From Ichthyophonus hoferi (Eukaryota; Opisthokonta; Ichthyosporea; Ichthyophonida; Ichthyophonidae): a stretch of 45,763 bases of DNA. Positions 35,106-45,763 of the stretch are shown one piece after another. The notes beneath the pieces were generated by a model. It saw nothing but the letters and a program-made list of their open reading frames with translations. It was not told the origin of the DNA and made no database searches. The position numbers and the translations under genes were made by a program. The stretch covers positions 19,422-65,184 of the forward strand of contig NAOQ01000070.1 of assembly GCA_002751075.1 (NCBI GenBank), given 5' to 3'. The first letter of the stretch is position 1. Each line of letters begins with the position of its first letter.

Positions 35106-36683
35106 AGCGTACGCACTCACATACACAGCAAACATACATACCATCAACCACTTACCACCCAAGCACGCCTCTTTCCCTAGCTCTTTCTATTTATTCTCCC
35201 CGCCCTCTATCCTATTCCTCTTTCCCCTACACATCCTCTCTCCCGTGGTACCTCTATGGGCATATACTGGATATTTATAGACCGAACAGTCACATAAAGT
35301 GTTTACAAGGCTTTATCTCCATGCATGTTCCTGTCTGTACATCTATACCAATAGGTCTTACTAATATCGCTTGGTTAATATATATGTGATTAATTGTTGG
35401 TTTTTTATGAACTATGAATGTTTATTCTTTATATAGGGGAAACCCTCTGACTTGGAGATTGTAAACTTGATATCAAGCCAAGTAGACTAATTATAATTGG
35501 AAGCCAGGATTCTATCCCAGTCTTATAATTGGCTATTATAACTTCTAATATATAACATCCAATAGATATAAGTTCTTTATTATAGGATCTTATTCCTGAT
35601 TGGCAGTATATTTAATTACTGATGTTATAGGTATAATTATCTTTTTGGGTTAAAAGATTTAAATACTTAATAGTACCATCCCATAATATACACTATCTAT
35701 ATATATCAAAGCACAAAGCACACTATCTATATATACCCTAGCTTATGTATCTACCTACCTAGGTACCCAAAGGGCCTGGCCGCACTAAGGCAGGGGCTAA
35801 ACGATTGGATACTTGTCACAGATGCAATGTCGACTTCTCAGAATCAGTGGTTGAGGTATGGGGGTTGGCGTGTTCAAGATAATAGAGGTATGATGATTGG
35901 CTTAGAGAGGGATAACGGATATAGGGTGGAGAGTTTATATATATAATATCCAGCTATATTGAAAGGTGCAGTGTACTTGGTAAACAAACGGGGCTTAGTA
36001 ATAGGTAGGTAAATGTACTGTAACATAGGGAGACAGGAGGTCATTGAAGTGTATACACATACCCATTGGACCCCATTGGTTCGTTCTCCTCTAACTCACC
36101 ATTCCATTGGCTGATTATGCTATGACCCAATCAGCATCTTCGTACACCTCTACACATTGAAAAGGTTCGAGAGTACGATAAGAAACAAAGCGAAACTATC
36201 CCACTCCGGCTACAAAAGATTCAAAAGGACATACAAACCCTATCCAAGCAGCCTAATAGTACTCGGCGAACCCCCGCCCGCAATCGACCCAGTAGCTTCC
36301 AGCCATCCCGCTGTAAAGAAACCAGTAAGCTCTCTGCTACTCTCCTAGAGAGATCCCCTAAACGTTGCAAGGGGGAGTTGATTGGTATGATGTCAGCTCC
36401 ATCTAACTCCTTGACTTCCATTGGCTTCGCCCCCTTACCCATCACCCTTCGCTCCCCTCGCCTACCAATCAAACAGCATGCCCATGGCGACATGGTTAGC
36501 CAATGTGCTGTGGCCATGATGGAGTTAAATGCCTTGATGTTTAGAATGGGGCAGGAGAGGGATACGAAGGGGCTAGGTGATTTGTTAAGAGATGTCCACT
36601 CAGTGATTGAGAGGGCAAACAACCGCCAAGGTGGTGACCATATCAACCATACCAACCATACCAATCATACCAATGCAAATCGA

Positions 36684-36726
<43 letters not shown>

Positions 36727-39327
36727 GAAGAGAGAGGGAGAGGGAGAGGGAGGCTGGACAGCCCGAGCCGTATTCTACCCCCATCCATGCCAACGCCTTA
36801 TTGAAAAGACCCCAGGGGGACCTACCAGTATCTGTCCTAGATGTAGATGACATGAACGAAACACAGCCCAGTGTGAATGATGTGTCAGGTACTGAGGGAG
36901 CTATGCCCCCTACGATCGTAGGCTCTAGCCCACCTACAGTGGTGCCAGTGCTCACTTTCCACCCTCATGATGACGTATTAGATAAAGACACCGAGGAAGA
37001 AAAAAAGAGTATTGAAGGTAGAGAGGGAGAGGGTGAAAAGGCCATGCTACCACAAGACAATAATAATAATACTAAGTGCAATACTATTAACAATACGTTA
37101 GATAATGAGACCGGAAAGCACCTTACTGGAGAGGGAGGTAATAATGGTGTTATAGAACACAGGCTAGGGCCTGCTGGCGAAGTAAGTGCAGCCAATGAGA
37201 ATAGCAATGATCACGTGACGAAGGATAGGAATGGCAAGGCTACCACTGAGATGGAGTTGATGGGAGCCAATAATATGGTAGAGACAAAAGATGTAAACAC
37301 GATAGAGAGCCAGTTTGGATCTCAGGTTGGGCGAATGGAATCATTGGATGAGAAGCGAACTAAAGCAACACAGTCACATATAGAGGAGGGAGGGAGAGTC
37401 CCAGTTAATATAGTATCAGAATTACATTCTGTAGAGGAAGAGAAAATAGTTGTTATGAATAATGTGAACGATGCACATAGGCATTCCCCCAGGGAGATAA
37501 TGATAACGAAACTCGCTAAGGTCAATGACATATTACCCGAGGCAGCAGATGGAAACACAGCGGATTTACCATCTAAAGATACATCTACGTTTACGGTTAA
37601 TTATCTTTTGGCTTCTAATTCACCATCATCCAGTTTCCGCTCTCCCCCTCTGCTCTCTACTTTACGCACTACCTCTCTAACTAACCCCTCTCCTATGGGA
37701 AGTAGAAAGGGTGACGTAGGGGATGGAAATGGCATGGAGAGATTGGCGGGTTTTGGTTTTAATACAATGCCAGGATTGACTAACACGATTAGTAAAGAAC
37801 AGCCAGTCAAAGATGATAACAAACGTGCTCTGATACTTGAAACACAGCCCCCCCTGAACGACAAAATCAATGGGCCACAGATATTATTGACACCCGCGAT
37901 AAAGAAAGAGACAGAAACGGAGGATACTAATAATTGCCTAGATGTAGACGTAGACGGGAAGATAGCAATGGAAACAAGCGAAAAGAGGAAAGAGAATAAC
38001 GATAAGAACGAGACAGGAAAGAGTCCTATGAAGACAGAGCAGGAGCTTGATGACATAGAGGAAGGGGAGATTGAGTGGTCCCTCACCAGCTATGGGTCAG
38101 ATATAGGGGACGATACCACTGATACTGACCTGAAGGACACAGACATAGTCAAGGCTAGAGGTAGGGCCTGGGTGTCAAGATTAGTAGCCGAGAATGGTGA
38201 AGGAGACAGGGAAGAAGCTACAAAGAGGAGAAGAAAGGACAAGCAAGAAGAGAGAGAGGGTGGAATGGCACTAAGAAGGCTTTCTGAGAGAAGTGGCTCT
38301 AGTCATTCTAAAGAGAATAAACGAAAGCAAAGAGACGAGCTGGAGAATGACAGGGAATTAAGAAAAGAGACGCCCAAGAGACAGAGGAGAAAGGAGGACA
38401 ATGCAAGTGCTGGTGGCATGTACACCAATAGTAAATATATAGATAAGGGAGAGACACAACAATTGGATGATGATGATTTGTCTGTCTATAAAACACAGAC
38501 CAGAGATGGTAGAGATGGTATAGAGAATAAAGATAGTTTTGAGAAAGAAAAATATGGAACTGAAGCTCGTCATAGAGACAGAAGAAGCTCGCGGAGAGAC
38601 AGTAGGGATAGTAGAGATGGTAGAGATAAAGATATCCATGATAGTTATGACAGATATGGCAAACATAGTTTAGAGAAATCACATATACATCGTCAAAGAT
38701 ACAGGACAGGAGGGAATGAGTGGTACAGAAGTAGGAAGGCAGCTGGTAATACTCGACAGGAAAGACTACGGAGAAGTCCAAGATTGAGAGGTGAGAGAGA
38801 AGTCTTTCAACCAGAACCTCCCAAGGTGGCTAATGTGTCGTCCATGACTTGGAAATGGGGCACAAATACTACAAATACCCCCGAAACATTGGTAAAACAT
38901 CCACGGGATAACACTCGTCCGGAGAGGTCCTACGAGGTAGACTTAGATGAGGATGCCACAGAAGAGAGTGATGCCTCTGACGACTTGGACAATGAACCAT
39001 CCAATGATGAGGATCATTGGTTGCTAGGTACCCCTAATGTGACTGCAACTAAGCTGGATGGGAGAGAAAGGTAGAGTATTTTGTTTGTTTTGTATGTTTT
39101 AGTTATATATATATATATATAAGTTACCTGTGTATTTATGTGTTTATAAGTATTTGTATAGGTGTATGTATAGATGTAATAAGGGTAACCGTGATGACAG
39201 GACAGTACGTATATGTAAATGGGTCTTGATGGGTAGAGAGTGATACAGGCCTGGAGGTAGGTATAGACCTAGATAGATAGATAGATACGTAGGTAGATAA
39301 ATAGATAGATAATATATAGGTAAATAG

Positions 39328-39358
<31 letters not shown>

Positions 39359-40683
39359 GGTAAATATATATACGTAAATAAATATATATAGTTAAATAGA
39401 TAGATAGATAGGTAAATAGATATATAGATATATATAGATAGATATATAGGTAAATAGATATATTTGTCTTTTGATATCCTTACTATATTGGGCAACCTTA
39501 TATTACCATTGAGAAGACTAGACCATTGCCTACTTTCTAGACATCTAGTTAATAATACTATCCAATTGGAACAGATGGCCCCAGACAGCTAGTGGCCCAT
39601 CTACACCCCAGACTAAACAGCAGACCGTAGTGCCCTCTAGCGGGCCAACCGGATCGACCCGCCATTACCTACGTATGATTTCTTTATAGAAAGAATTAGG
39701 AGTGGGGGTGAGAGAGAATGGATGTATTGTTGTTAATGGTAGATGAATTAAAAAGAAATTTAATGTAGCCTTAGTATTGGCTAGATGTGAGTATGGGAAG
39801 AACAAATAGGGGCATGGTCTTGGCTGGTTGAAGAGGGTTGGGGCTAAACTATGTTCGTTTATGCAGGAGGTCCCGTCAGTAACCATCCTGCTCTAAAGAC
39901 ACCCAGTCCCAGAGGCCAGGCGGTAAGTAGCATCTCTTTGCATCTATAATCTATACACTGTCTTTACATAAACCTTAACCATCTTGTAACAGTTTTCATT
40001 GAACATGACTACATACACACCATGAGTGAAAAGCGGTTCGAGTCTAAACTAATTAATGACTTCATGACCTAAAGAATAGACCATTAGTAACCTTGGCCTA
40101 TATAATTAATTAATCAGCAGAATATCAATTAATCTACAAATAGTACGCCATATTTATAGAGTTCCAAGAGGTTCTGTCGAAATCACAAGCAATCACATGG
40201 ACGCCAATTTTTTGATCACCAATCACGACATGATCTAATACTTGTCAAAGTTTTATTTCTTTGGCTTGTTCAATTTTGATAGATCACAACCTACCCGCAT
40301 CCCATTGACTCATTAGATTATTTTTCCTTCTCTCGTTGTATTCTCCCCCTCCCCACCTTCTCTCCTTCTCCTCCTCAACACCCTATCCTAACCCCTGCTC
40401 CCTCCTACCTCCCCTACAGAGTGCTAGTTGGTACTCTCAGAGGCCTTCCTGTAGCGTGCGGTCTAGACATGATGATGCAATCACACCTACTTGTCGCACT
40501 ACCCTCTCGCGAGTGTTCCCGACCATGGCTAGTAGTGAGAACTATAAGAGAGCGACTGTGGCTGTCACAGTAGAGGGCCCAGAGCTGGTCTGTGTAGATG
40601 CAGGCTATGACCTGCGACATAATAATACAAGAATGCCAATAGAGAATGTTGGAGAGAGGCGGCGGGAGCGAAGACTGTTGTGA
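31411..40683 (+). CDS. DBF4: DBF4-like regulatory subunit of Cdc7 kinase (DDK), about 14 exons
   Basis: The product is a predicted nuclear activator of the Cdc7 kinase that phosphorylates MCM helicase at origins. Exons are 31,411-31,520, 31,622-31,724, 32,491-32,552, 33,041-33,140, 33,838-about 33,925, 34,088-34,145, 34,194-34,305, 34,621-34,639, 35,437-35,481 (tentative), 35,763-35,855, 36,135-39,070, 39,575-39,672, 39,867-39,922 and 40,420-40,683, giving about 1,380 residues. Exons 2-5 carry the BRCT-like motif N (F-F-K-K-K-V-Y-V, H-F-V-V-L-G-A-E-L, T-D-V-V-I-I) and the following S-R-S-M-L...L-A-H-D-L-N-I block. R-P-Y in exon 8 may mark motif M. The DBF zinc finger, CX2C-X10-H-X5-H (C-H-R-C ... 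H-L-R-T-P-L-H), is split by the intron at 35,856-36,134. The long exon adds poly-Asn, acidic and RD/RS-rich segments. Phases agree everywhere except between exons 5 and 6. Known DBF4 proteins are about half this length. Confidence 0.8.
33182..33375. repeat. TA run and ATGAT/GATAT pentanucleotide repeat in a DBF4-like intron
   Basis: A (TA)n run at 33,182-33,206 is followed by an irregular, then regular, array of 'atgat'-type pentamers to about 33,375. It lies within the intron 33,141-33,837. Confidence 0.7.
35041..35110. repeat. AT-rich microsatellite in a DBF4-like intron
   Basis: Contains 'catagatagatata' followed by a (TA)n run at about 35,083-35,105, within the long intron between 34,640 and 35,436. 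Confidence 0.6.
36684..36725 (+). repeat. Coding AAT repeat encoding 14 asparagines
   Basis: Fourteen consecutive AAT codons in the big exon of the DBF4-like gene give a poly-Asn run, followed directly by an alternating Arg-Glu segment (R-R-E-R-E-R-E-R-E). It is preceded by H-T-N triplets, so expansion of short codon repeats has shaped this part of the protein. Confidence 0.9.
39255..39465. repeat. GATA-type microsatellite block in a DBF4-like intron
   Basis: Irregular 'gatagata', 'ggtaaata' and 'tatata' repeats fill most of the intron 39,071-39,574. The minus-strand frame rich in Ile, Tyr and Ser across it is an artefact of the repeats. Confidence 0.7.
40262..40290 (+). repeat. Short fragment matching the 1-6.8 kb repeat family
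   Basis: 'ggcttgttcaattttgatag' here differs at one base from 'ggctggttcaattttgatag' at about 1,368 in repeat unit 1. It lies in the last intron of the DBF4-like gene. The match is too short to be sure that it is a true fragment. Confidence 0.35.
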
Positions 40684-43217
40684 TAGGGCTATGTAATGGT
40701 ATGATTCAGCCAGTCCTTACCTTATTGGTACTATATTGATGTATATATACCTTAGTTATTTCCTACCTTACCCAACCTTTCTGCATTATAATGCATGTTT
40801 GTGTGTGGGTTCTATCACATCCTACTAGCTACGCTATGGATGACTGGGTGTATGTTGTTATACAGTGCATATGAGTGGATTAGTTAAAAGCACAATGTGA
40901 TGGGGCTAGTTAAATTCGTAAAGTATTATTGGTTAGTTAAAATTATAGAAAATAATTGGTTATCCAGCTTTATATGTTCCATATATATACTATGATCTGG
41001 TGGTGTTTCCAAGCCAGTAACCCTACTATTATCGGCACGGCATATCTGTGTATAGATGCGAGTGTATAATACGTAGGTGTAAGAACAAGTGGGGATATCT
41101 AAGTTATTTGTATGTTGTTAGATATAGTGACATGCTACTTGGCTTGATATGCATGACCGCAAAGACACATACCATACGAATACATATGCTTATGGATATC
41201 CAGGTTGCCGTAGTAACCAATGATCCTATCTACAGCCTCTATTCACTAGAATACCAGCCTTTCATTGGGCAATGATCTATAGGCAGTATACTTCTACGGG
41301 AGGACCCTCTCTTATCTCTCCCATTACAGTCCCACACAACCCATGTATTTTCTTACTGTAGTTTTTTTTAGTAGTTCAGTATGAATGTGATCCTGTAAAA
41401 TATCTTAGGGCAGACGATGGTAAAATGGCATCGCAATTATTATTATCTTTTTTAATGCATATATTATGGGCTCACAGTATGCATTTAAAAATAAAAATAA
41501 ACTTTTTAAAAGAAAACTGTACGTGTGAATTCTCTTATACATGACTTTTCTAGACAACTTTACTACAAATCCTCCCATATTTAAACTCCGGTACACACAA
41601 ACATGTGCACATTCGTACACATACATATATACATAATACTCGAACTATTCTTATTAGAGTGGACACAATGGTTAGATTTGATCTATAGTCATAGGGGAGC
41701 TAGCAGACTTAAAGAGTTATTAATTGGTTTATTGCCTGAATATACCATATATCATAGGATGTACAACCAGATTATAGTTATATAAGTAGATACACGAGAC
41801 AAACGCATAATATGTTAGTTATTTGAGGCTTTTTGATAGACTTAATCAGTATTTATCTCATTGAAATGGGAGTGCGGACTTGCGTTACTTATTATTAATA
41901 TGAAAAAGTATAAATAATACGGTAGTATAGCTTACTAATTACTAACCAAATAACCCTCGGTTAGATAAAGAGTTGGTTAGGAATCATCGTTGTTTTCTGT
42001 AATGTAGCGTTATTACATTATCATATTGTCTATCAAGTCTTGATCATGGAATTAGAAATTGTTGTAGGTTATAAAACTGATCTTTGATTGGTAGAAGTTA
42101 CTCGCTAAGAATTACCAAATATAAGGCTGCTTGACTAATAGGAGTTATGGAAGGCTGCTGTTATAAAAGAATATTTTATTGGGTAACAGGGAAGGCAAAA
42201 AGTAAAAGATAATCGTAATCTTAGTTAGCGGATCAATAGGTGCCCAGCTATAGTAATCATTAATTAATAATGTGCTATGACAGACATATCCCCTGGTAGA
42301 TTCTTGCAGGCCAAATATAGCTTCTATTTTTATTATAACTCTTAACTATACCAGTATATATACATGATATTGTTCATGCACTTTACTGTTAGTGCAATCA
42401 ATCATATAACCAATATTCTACTATATTCATCATATATATATTATTGAGGTCTCATAACTTGTCTATTGTAGGATTGCAGTTGTTATTCTTTTGTCTTACT
42501 ACCTTAATTTAACTAGAAACAGATTAGATAGCTATTATTGATAAAGCCAATACAAGATAAACTAATGCTGACGCCTTGAACCGAGTTCCGTTCGTCAGCT
42601 AGAGGTGACATGGTTAGAATAATGCTATGACTATGATCTGCACACAGATAGGCAAATATCATCTATGTCACGTTGGATATGATCTAAATTGTAATATAAT
42701 GAGCGAATGAAATTGTTATTAGCTTTAGATCTAATAATACTATATCATTGGTAGTAGATATGGCCTTTCGCTTTTAATTTAAGTTGCGATATAAACCCGT
42801 ATTGGTTACAATGTATCTTCACTCGAATCAGACACATCCACAGTGTTAGATCCGATTAAGAGTTATAAAATCCTTTTTATTTAATTGGACCTTGACGCAC
42901 CTTTTATTAATGAGCCATACCCTTATTGACCACTCGGATAGATTTAAATAGCCAACTAAATGAGACAACCAATAAAATGTACTTTATAATTAAATAACGC
43001 ATTACTATTGATCAATTAGATGCAGTTGAATAGCTAACTGAACTATATATCACCAATAGGATACATTTTATAAATAAATAGTACAAGCTTATTAACCAAT
43101 TATATACAGCTTTATGATCAAATAATAAACTCTGAGCCCAGTTACTATAAATTCGAACTACCTATTGGAGCGAACCGTAGCTCAGTGCTATGGTTATTTA
43201 TAATGCATGCTAACCCA
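40684..43217. other. Intergenic region, AT-rich, with one retroelement fossil
   Basis: There is no host gene between the DBF4-like stop and the next promoter. Short frames at 41,048-41,275 and 41,603-41,785 lack coding support. A small Ty3/gypsy-type remnant lies near 42,470-42,610. Confidence 0.5.
42470..42610 (+). mobile_element. Fossil fragment of a Ty3/gypsy-type LTR retrotransposon
   Basis: The frame around 42,560-42,595 reads N-A-D-A-L-N-R-V-P, closely matching the conserved A-D-A-L-S-R motif after the RNase H domain of Ty3/gypsy polyproteins. The sequence to the left has weak similarity to the end of RNase H. Only a fragment remains, with no LTRs seen. It is broken and probably old. 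Confidence 0.45.
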
Positions 43218-43273
43218 CCAATAAGTAACATAACATTTCTTTATATGCAAATAACTAGGCATATATATAAATA
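43218..43273 (+). promoter_or_regulatory. CCAAT, octamer and TATA elements of the last gene
   Basis: CCAAT at 43,218-43,222, an ATGCAAAT octamer at 43,245-43,252 and tatatataaata at about 43,262-43,273 are spaced as in a core promoter. They lie about 130 bp before the ATG at 43,406. Confidence 0.5.
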
Positions 43274-43405
43274 CTAGGCCGAGGCACGGAGAGGGAACCA
43301 CGCCTTCCCCTAAGTGTAATACGAACTACAAGTATAGAGAGGCATACCTCACAATAAAGACAGCTTAAGAGGGAGTGTGTGGCCTGGAGGTTAAGGAGAT
43401 ATACT

Positions 43406-45628
43406 ATGGCCTCTGCACAGTGGCTGGACATGTGTGTCCAAACCACCATGGCAGCTCTTAATAATGCCACAGAGAGTGTGTGGAGTTCCCTGCCCCCAGA
43501 GCTGGTTGAGGTGAATAGAAGGACTTTTCATTATTGGAATACTGGAGGGGTATTGGGGATAAACTAGTGTCCAATAATTTGTCGTGATGTTAGTGCTATG
43601 AGTTAGAGGAAGAGAATTGTGTTTTGTACCGAGGATGGAAAAGAATGAAGAGGAGATATTAGGGGAGGGAGTGGGGGGATATGTAGATGTAAGGTTTATA
43701 AAAGAAGGAAAGACAGAGAGACAGAACAATAGAAAGAGGTAATGTAGAGACGAGGAAACTTTGAGAGAATATCGTTTCTAGGCATGTTGGGAAAAGAAAG
43801 GGTGTGCAAAGTGCTGTTCATTCCAACCAAATAATAACATTGTATTTCCTCTCCCCTATACACTACATACAGCACTTAGCAATAACTCGCCAAGCAGTGA
43901 TTTTATCAGGCGAGGCAGCCAGGCTATGGGGGAGAGTATTCTATCCCCTCTTTGCTTTCATATGTTTGTGTTTAAGAGCTCTAGTTGACTTCATCAATCC
44001 CTGGGTATGTATGATAGCATGTATGATAGTATTTATGATAGTATGTACGTATGCATGTGCGTATGTATGATAGTATTTATGTACGTATGTATGATAGTAT
44101 AAGTATGTATGATAATATGTACGTATGCATGCTAGTATGTTTGTATGTATGATAGTATGATAGTATGTATGATGGTATGCACGATTGCATGACATAATAG
44201 TATGGTTGTAAACTTCTACTATGCTATTATGGCAATTTCTCTGTAGTTTTGTTACCTTTTACCTAGAAACATTGTATTATGGACATTGATTTTGTTCTAA
44301 TCAATGCGAAGTGTGTATATATGTGTATGTGAATGAGGTCTACAATGTATGAATGATTAGGTAATAGGATAGGATGGTAGGGTAATTGAGAGGCAAGGGA
44401 TAGAATGACATAGGTAAAGATAGTGCAGTTACTAATGGGGATGTGTGAGTAGAGGTATGTTTATATAGCTATTGTATAGTGTGCATGTACATACATACAG
44501 ACATACTAGCATACTATCATACATACTATCTTACATACATCAACACTTAACTACATGTATGTGAATAAATCCATACCCATATTTAGACATCTTTAGATAC
44601 ATTTTGAACCAATCAACTATATTCTCCACTATTTCACCCACCAATCTTTATAGAGAGAAGCATACACCCCACCCAAAATGAACACCGTCATATAATTAGT
44701 CCAATCTTCTACAATAGCTTATCCCGGTATATCTAAATTAGCAAAACAGATATATCTACAAACATTCACATTAAATATATATTACATTAAGCTGTGTATT
44801 ATAAATCTTTTATTTCATTAATTAACTACACCATTATGTTAATTAACTACACTATTATGCTAATTAACTAAATCATTATACTATATACAGTGGCCAGTTT
44901 TCTGGAAAGCTATTAAAAATGTTATGCTATATATCTCTGACCTGTTTATGACGTATGCATGGCCCAATATTGTACGCCGGTCCAATGGTAAGCTCTCTTT
45001 ATCTCTCTATTATAATTGTGTATTTGTCAATACTTGGGTGTATATACCCTACCTCTACCTTTCTCTCTCTACCTATTAAAAACTTAAAATTTAAATAGAT
45101 TTACTGAATGGTACATGGTCTAATGCGATATCATGCCAATGATTCTATGATGAATATGGGACTTACTTTTTATAGAAAATTGTACCATCGATCTATGTGT
45201 TTCCTGCCTTCCCATTGTATACTTCTACCCAATCCTCATACCCCTCTCCTACACCTTTTTTTTCTCCCACACTCACCTACCCCCTTCTCCTTCATAGAGG
45301 TATATCAAAAGCTATTGGCCCAAGATCCCTGGACTGTCTTTGTAGTATGCTCAGGGCTAGTCATGATACTATATGTAAGTACTAGAGGAGGAGAAAAGAG
45401 AAAAGAGAAAAGAGAGGGGTAGGGGGAAAGCAAGTGAGGAGAAATAATAGGATGTAAAAGTAAGTGGATATGAGCAGGATGATTGGTTACGGTTGGTTGG
45501 GTGAAGACAATTGATTGGATAGTGCAGTATGACTAACATCACCTTTTGGCTATATACAGGTATATTGGTGTATTCGCTGGTTCCTCCGTCAGAACTATCT
45601 TGGTCGCACTATGAATTACCTATTGGAT
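43406..45628 (+). CDS. Unidentified two-TM membrane protein, 5' part (five exons, runs off window)
   Basis: Exons are 43,406-43,510, 43,873-44,004, 44,891-44,987, 45,298-45,374 and 45,560-45,628. All junctions are GT-AG and all phases agree; the last ends at GAT|GTATGT, so more exons follow beyond the window. The 160 visible residues begin M-A-S-A-Q-W-L-D-M-C. They hold a hydrophobic segment in exon 2 (V-F-Y-P-L-F-A-F-I-C-L-C-L), an aromatic amphipathic segment in exon 3 (W-P-V-F-W-K) and a second hydrophobic segment across exons 4-5 (W-T-V-F-V-V-C-S-G-L-V-M-I-L-Y, continuing V-Y-W-C), ending in a basic R-W-F-L-R-Q-N-Y. There is no clear signal peptide. The ATG is the first in its frame after an upstream stop. 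I do not recognise the family; a missing C-terminal domain probably defines it. Confidence 0.7.
44005..44545. repeat. GTATGTATGATA repeat with a nearby reverse-complement copy in intron 2
   Basis: The intron after 44,004 begins inside a 190-bp array of 'gtatgtatgata' variants (44,005-44,195). About 300 bp later, 44,487-44,545 holds 'acatacatac...catactatcatac', its reverse complement, including a shared 'ctagtatg'/'catactag' block. The intron transcript could fold into an imperfect long hairpin that brings its 5' end toward its middle. Confidence 0.6.
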
Positions 45629-45763
45629 GTATGTCACGGCCTTCATTTTCTTCCTCTTCCCTCCCCCTCTCCCACTACCATACACATGTGAAGCCTTGCC
45701 CTATAATCCATACATATACATATGTATACATATACACATAGATACATATACTATTATCATATT
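45629..45763 (+). other. Start of the next intron, to window end
   Basis: Begins with the donor GTATGT after 45,628, followed by pyrimidine-rich and 'catacatatgtatacata' sequence. No acceptor belonging to a coding exon was seen before the window ends. Confidence 0.5.

Noticed and set aside
36221-38781. Several minus-strand frames of 80-161 codons
   Set aside because: They are shadows of the large DBF4-like exon on +; their Ser/Ile-rich content reflects the complementary repeats.
39136-39495. Minus-strand 119-codon frame rich in Ile, Tyr and Ser
   Set aside because: It is entirely GATA/TA microsatellite.
40030-40060. 'ggttcgagtc' resembling a tRNA T-loop
   Set aside because: No D-arm or acceptor stem lies in the 60 bases upstream.
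42560-42605. Hairpin 'gctgacg...cgtcagc'
   Set aside because: The 7-bp arms fall within the retroelement fossil, where the first arm is part of the conserved coding motif; probably chance.
43165-43215. tRNA-like sequence 'gtagctcagtgctatgg'
   Set aside because: It resembles a D-arm, but there is no T-arm with GTTCGA at the right distance and no acceptor stem.

Overview
This is a window of eukaryotic nuclear DNA. It is AT-rich and full of AT microsatellites. Its genes are split by GT-AG introns of about 50-900 bp, and much of the space between genes holds decayed mobile elements. The set of host genes (a three-repeat MYB factor, a DBF4-type protein and a secreted histidine acid phosphatase) suits a unicellular opisthokont or amoebozoan-like lineage, such as an early-diverging fungus or a unicellular relative of animals. 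The sequence alone does not settle which. Exon models were built by hand from splice signals and reading phase.

Layout. 1-6,810: a fossil-rich block. It holds about five degenerate head-to-tail copies of one repeat unit, nested insertions, and two copies of an unidentified ORF family; a third, weaker copy lies near 15,500. 7,699-9,871: a compact histidine acid phosphatase gene on + with CCAAT and TATA boxes, three exons, two perfect hairpins just after the stop codon, and AATAAA. 11,184-12,210: small minus-strand candidates, including a convincing 34-residue membrane micropeptide with a spliced 5' leader. 13,894-14,651: a 384-base assembly gap flanked by two identical 187-bp blocks, almost certainly unmerged contig ends. 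16,507-21,066: an 11-exon R1R2R3 MYB gene on minus. 21,600-30,390: a gene desert with a decayed DNA transposon (probably Merlin-like), a 149-bp tandem duplication and a pair of ATTGGCCAAT palindromes. 31,411-40,683: a large + strand gene for a DBF4-like regulatory subunit of the Cdc7 kinase. It has an N-terminal BRCT-like motif, a DBF4-type zinc finger and a very long, charged, low-complexity C-terminal region. 40,684-43,200: intergenic, with a small Ty3/gypsy-type fossil. 43,218-end: the promoter and first five exons of an unidentified two-TM protein that runs off the window.

How the genes relate. Three-repeat MYB proteins commonly regulate cell-cycle genes, and DBF4 switches on Cdc7 at replication origins, so two cell-cycle genes lie within 10 kb of each other. 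I saw no shared promoter or other sequence evidence that links them functionally. No operon, CRISPR array or complete mobile element is present.
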